NCBI RefSeq assembly: GCF_030152825.1
Contig: NZ_JASLIP010000025.1
Location: 1-6,377 of the forward strand
Length of the DNA stretch: 6,377 nt
From: Corynebacterium sp.
GTDB lineage: Bacteria; Actinomycetota; Actinomycetes; Mycobacteriales; Mycobacteriaceae
Reading direction: 5' to 3'
Each line of letters starts with the position of its first letter. The first letter of the stretch is position 1. Below are positions 5,144 through 6,377 of the stretch, one piece after another. The notes beneath the pieces are model-generated. The model saw only the letters and a list, made by a program, of their open reading frames with translations. It ran no database searches and was not told where the DNA came from. A program made the translations under genes and the position numbers.

Positions 5144-5668
5144 GTGACTAACAAGACTGAAACCGCAATTCTGCACACCAACTACGGGGACATCTCCATC
5201 GACCTCTTCGGCAACCACGCGCCGAAGACCGTCGAGAACTTCGTCGGCCTGGCCAACGGCACCAAGGAGTACTCCCAGCCGAACGCTCAGGGCAGCAACG
5301 AAGGCCCGTTCTACGACGGTGCGATCTTCCACCGCATCATCGACGGCTTCATGATCCAGGGCGGCGACCCGACCGGCACCGGCCGTGGCGGCCCGGGCTA
5401 CCAGTTCGAGGACGAGTTCCACCCGGAGCTGCAGTTCGATCGCCCATTCCTGCTGGCCATGGCTAACGCCGGCCCGGGCACCAACGGCTCCCAGTTCTTC
5501 ATCACGGTGACGGCCACCCCGCACCTGAACAACCGCCACACCATCTTCGGTGAGGTCACCGACAAGGAGTCCCAGAAGGTCGTTGCGAAGATCTCCCGTG
5601 TGGCAACCGACCGCATGGATCGTCCGAACGACGACGTGGTGATCGAGTCTGTCGAGATCACTCAGTAA
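5144..5668 (+). CDS. ppiA: Cyclophilin-type peptidyl-prolyl cis-trans isomerase
   Basis: The enzyme speeds cis-trans isomerisation of Xaa-Pro bonds during protein folding. The 174 residues form one cyclophilin domain without signal peptide or membrane segment, so it acts in the cytoplasm. Active-site residues by alignment with human cyclophilin A: R64 (R55), F69 (F60), M70 (M61) and Q72 (Q63) in FHRIIDGFMIQGGD, A107-N108-A109 (101-103), F119 (F113) in GSQFFI, L128 (L122) and H132 (H126) in LNNRHTIFG. The Trp121 position, important for cyclosporin A binding, is H127 here, so weak drug binding is expected. An insertion around 40-54 (GTKEYSQPNAQGSNEG) is of a type found in bacterial cyclophilins. 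GTG at 5144 is the start: the domain begins at once and a TACACT -10 sits just before. The rhomboid gene follows after 7 nt, so the two are probably co-transcribed. The symbol follows actinobacterial naming. Confidence 0.95.
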   Translation: MTNKTETAILHTNYGDISIDLFGNHAPKTVENFVGLANGTKEYSQPNAQGSNEGPFYDGAIFHRIIDGFMIQGGDPTGTGRGGPGYQFEDEFHPELQFDRPFLLAMANAGPGTNGSQFFITVTATPHLNNRHTIFGEVTDKESQKVVAKISRVATDRMDRPNDDVVIESVEITQ

Positions 5669-5675
5669 AACCCCT

Positions 5676-6368
5676 GTGATCGCGATCTTCATCGCGATCA
5701 ACGTGACCGTCTATGCAGCCATGGCGCTGCAGGCGGTCTTTCACGTATTTCGGCAGGGTTTCTCCGGCCGCGGGGTCGTGTATGCGCTCGAAAGCCCGCT
5801 CAGCGACTCCCGAAACTTCGGCTGGGAACTACTCCTTTCCGCGGAGCAAATGGCGGAGCACGGCCAATGGTGGCGCGCAGCCACCGCCTCGATCGTGCAC
5901 CTCGACGCCGCCCACATCGCCTTCAACATGCTGGCTATCTACTTCATCGGCCAGGCAGTGGAACAGCGCTTCGGTCACCGCATCACGGCCGGCATGATCC
6001 TCGCCTCCGCAGGCGTCGGCGCGTTCGCCTGCCTCACCCTGCAACCAGAAGCGACTATGGGTGGGGCCTCAACCGTCGGCTACGGCCTGCTGGCCATGCT
6101 GCTCGGCATGAAGATCGCGGAGCGGGAACAGATGGCCTCGGCCATCGTCATGGTGCTGATCTACTTCGCGTGGACCATTTACACCCCCGGTGTGTCGCTC
6201 TGGGGCCACGTGGGCGGCTTCCTCGGCGGCGCGGTCAGTTATTTCGCCGTTCGCGGGCTACTCGGGCCAACAGCAGGTCCGGCACAACTCCGCCGGGCCG
6301 AAACCGGCGCGCTTTTCATCGGTGCGGCAGCGCTCATCGTGGCCGGCGTGGTTGGCGTCCTGAATTAA
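5676..6368 (+). CDS. Rhomboid-family intramembrane serine protease
   Basis: Rhomboids cut substrate transmembrane helices within the cytoplasmic membrane through a Ser-His dyad. The 230 residues contain about six hydrophobic segments (about 2-20, 80-95, 104-121, 133-146, 155-170, 178-195) and a last helix near 210-229. Seen: WWRAATASIVHLDAAHIAFN (65-84), with H80 and N84 matching the H-x3-N of E. coli GlpG (H150, N154), GGAST (129-133) with the catalytic Ser at S132 in GxSx, and WGHVGG (176-181) with the catalytic His at H178. All expected residues are present, so it should be active; Thr follows the Ser where Gly is more usual. Substrates are unknown. GTG at 5676 is the first standard start after an in-frame stop at 5640-5642. 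It has no Shine-Dalgarno and lies 7 nt after the cyclophilin stop, suggesting translational coupling. A hairpin covers the start (5677-5700). Confidence 0.93.
   Translation: MIAIFIAINVTVYAAMALQAVFHVFRQGFSGRGVVYALESPLSDSRNFGWELLLSAEQMAEHGQWWRAATASIVHLDAAHIAFNMLAIYFIGQAVEQRFGHRITAGMILASAGVGAFACLTLQPEATMGGASTVGYGLLAMLLGMKIAEREQMASAIVMVLIYFAWTIYTPGVSLWGHVGGFLGGAVSYFAVRGLLGPTAGPAQLRRAETGALFIGAAALIVAGVVGVLN
5677..5700 (+). repeat. Perfect 10-bp hairpin over the rhomboid start codon
   Basis: TGATCGCGAT (5677-5686) pairs exactly with ATCGCGATCA (5691-5700) around a CTTC loop. The stem takes in the second and third bases of the GTG start. ATCGCGATC is also a direct repeat (5679-5687, 5691-5699), encoding the IAIFIAI stretch. 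In mRNA the stem would block free initiation and favour opening by ribosomes arriving from the cyclophilin gene 7 nt upstream. Part of the symmetry follows from repeating the self-complementary codons ATC GCG AT. Confidence 0.6.
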
Positions 6369-6377
6369 AAAACCCGC
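6366..6377. other. Possible left half of a terminator cut by the window edge
   Basis: The rhomboid stop runs into TAAAAAACCCGC at the edge. An A-run followed by a C/G-rich arm is the usual left half of a bidirectional intrinsic terminator; the matching GCGGGTTTTT arm would lie just outside, so this cannot be confirmed. Confidence 0.2.

Noticed and set aside
4880..5701. 273-codon open frame on the - strand across the divergent spacer and opposite the cyclophilin gene
   Set aside because: It lies antisense to a clear cyclophilin and runs through both predicted promoters; its translation shows no recognisable motif.

Overview
The window looks like a piece of a high-GC Corynebacterium (or close relative) chromosome. 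The grounds are the GC-rich codon use, GTG and TTG starts, TANANT-type -10 elements, and a cyclophilin gene followed directly by a rhomboid gene, a pair I recall from the origin-proximal region of corynebacterial genomes. Genus is an inference; I could run no database search.

Layout, left to right. (1) 1-626 (+): the C-terminal half of a class V, PLP-dependent aminotransferase of the alanine-glyoxylate type, cut by the window edge. (2) 627-743: a short spacer with a possible 28-codon ORF and a perfect 16-bp GC palindrome. (3) 744-1091 (+): an ArsR-family repressor gene whose frame is intact except for one in-frame TAG at codon 45, annotated as a probable pseudogene. (4) 1092-1213: a convergent spacer with one good GC hairpin. 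(5) 3265-1214 (-): pabB, aminodeoxychorismate synthase component I, with five Ala/Pro/Ser/Glu-rich low-complexity insertions and no glutaminase domain. (6) 4959-3274 (-): a 561-residue Lys/Ala-rich, probably coiled-coil protein with one transmembrane helix, of unknown function, 8 nt upstream of pabB and probably co-transcribed with it. (7) 4960-5143: a divergent promoter region. (8) 5144-5668 (+): a cytoplasmic cyclophilin, probably translated from a leaderless mRNA. (9) 5676-6368 (+): a rhomboid intramembrane serine protease, 7 nt after the cyclophilin stop, with a perfect hairpin over its start codon.

There are two probable operons: the coiled-coil gene with pabB (leftward), and the cyclophilin with the rhomboid (rightward), fired from one 184-bp intergenic region. 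I see no mobile element, CRISPR array, tRNA or rRNA, and no convincing new multi-gene system. The items most worth following are the Lys/Ala-rich membrane protein (with a strong internal ribosome-binding site), the nonsense codon in the ArsR gene, the swollen PabB, and the hairpin at the rhomboid start.
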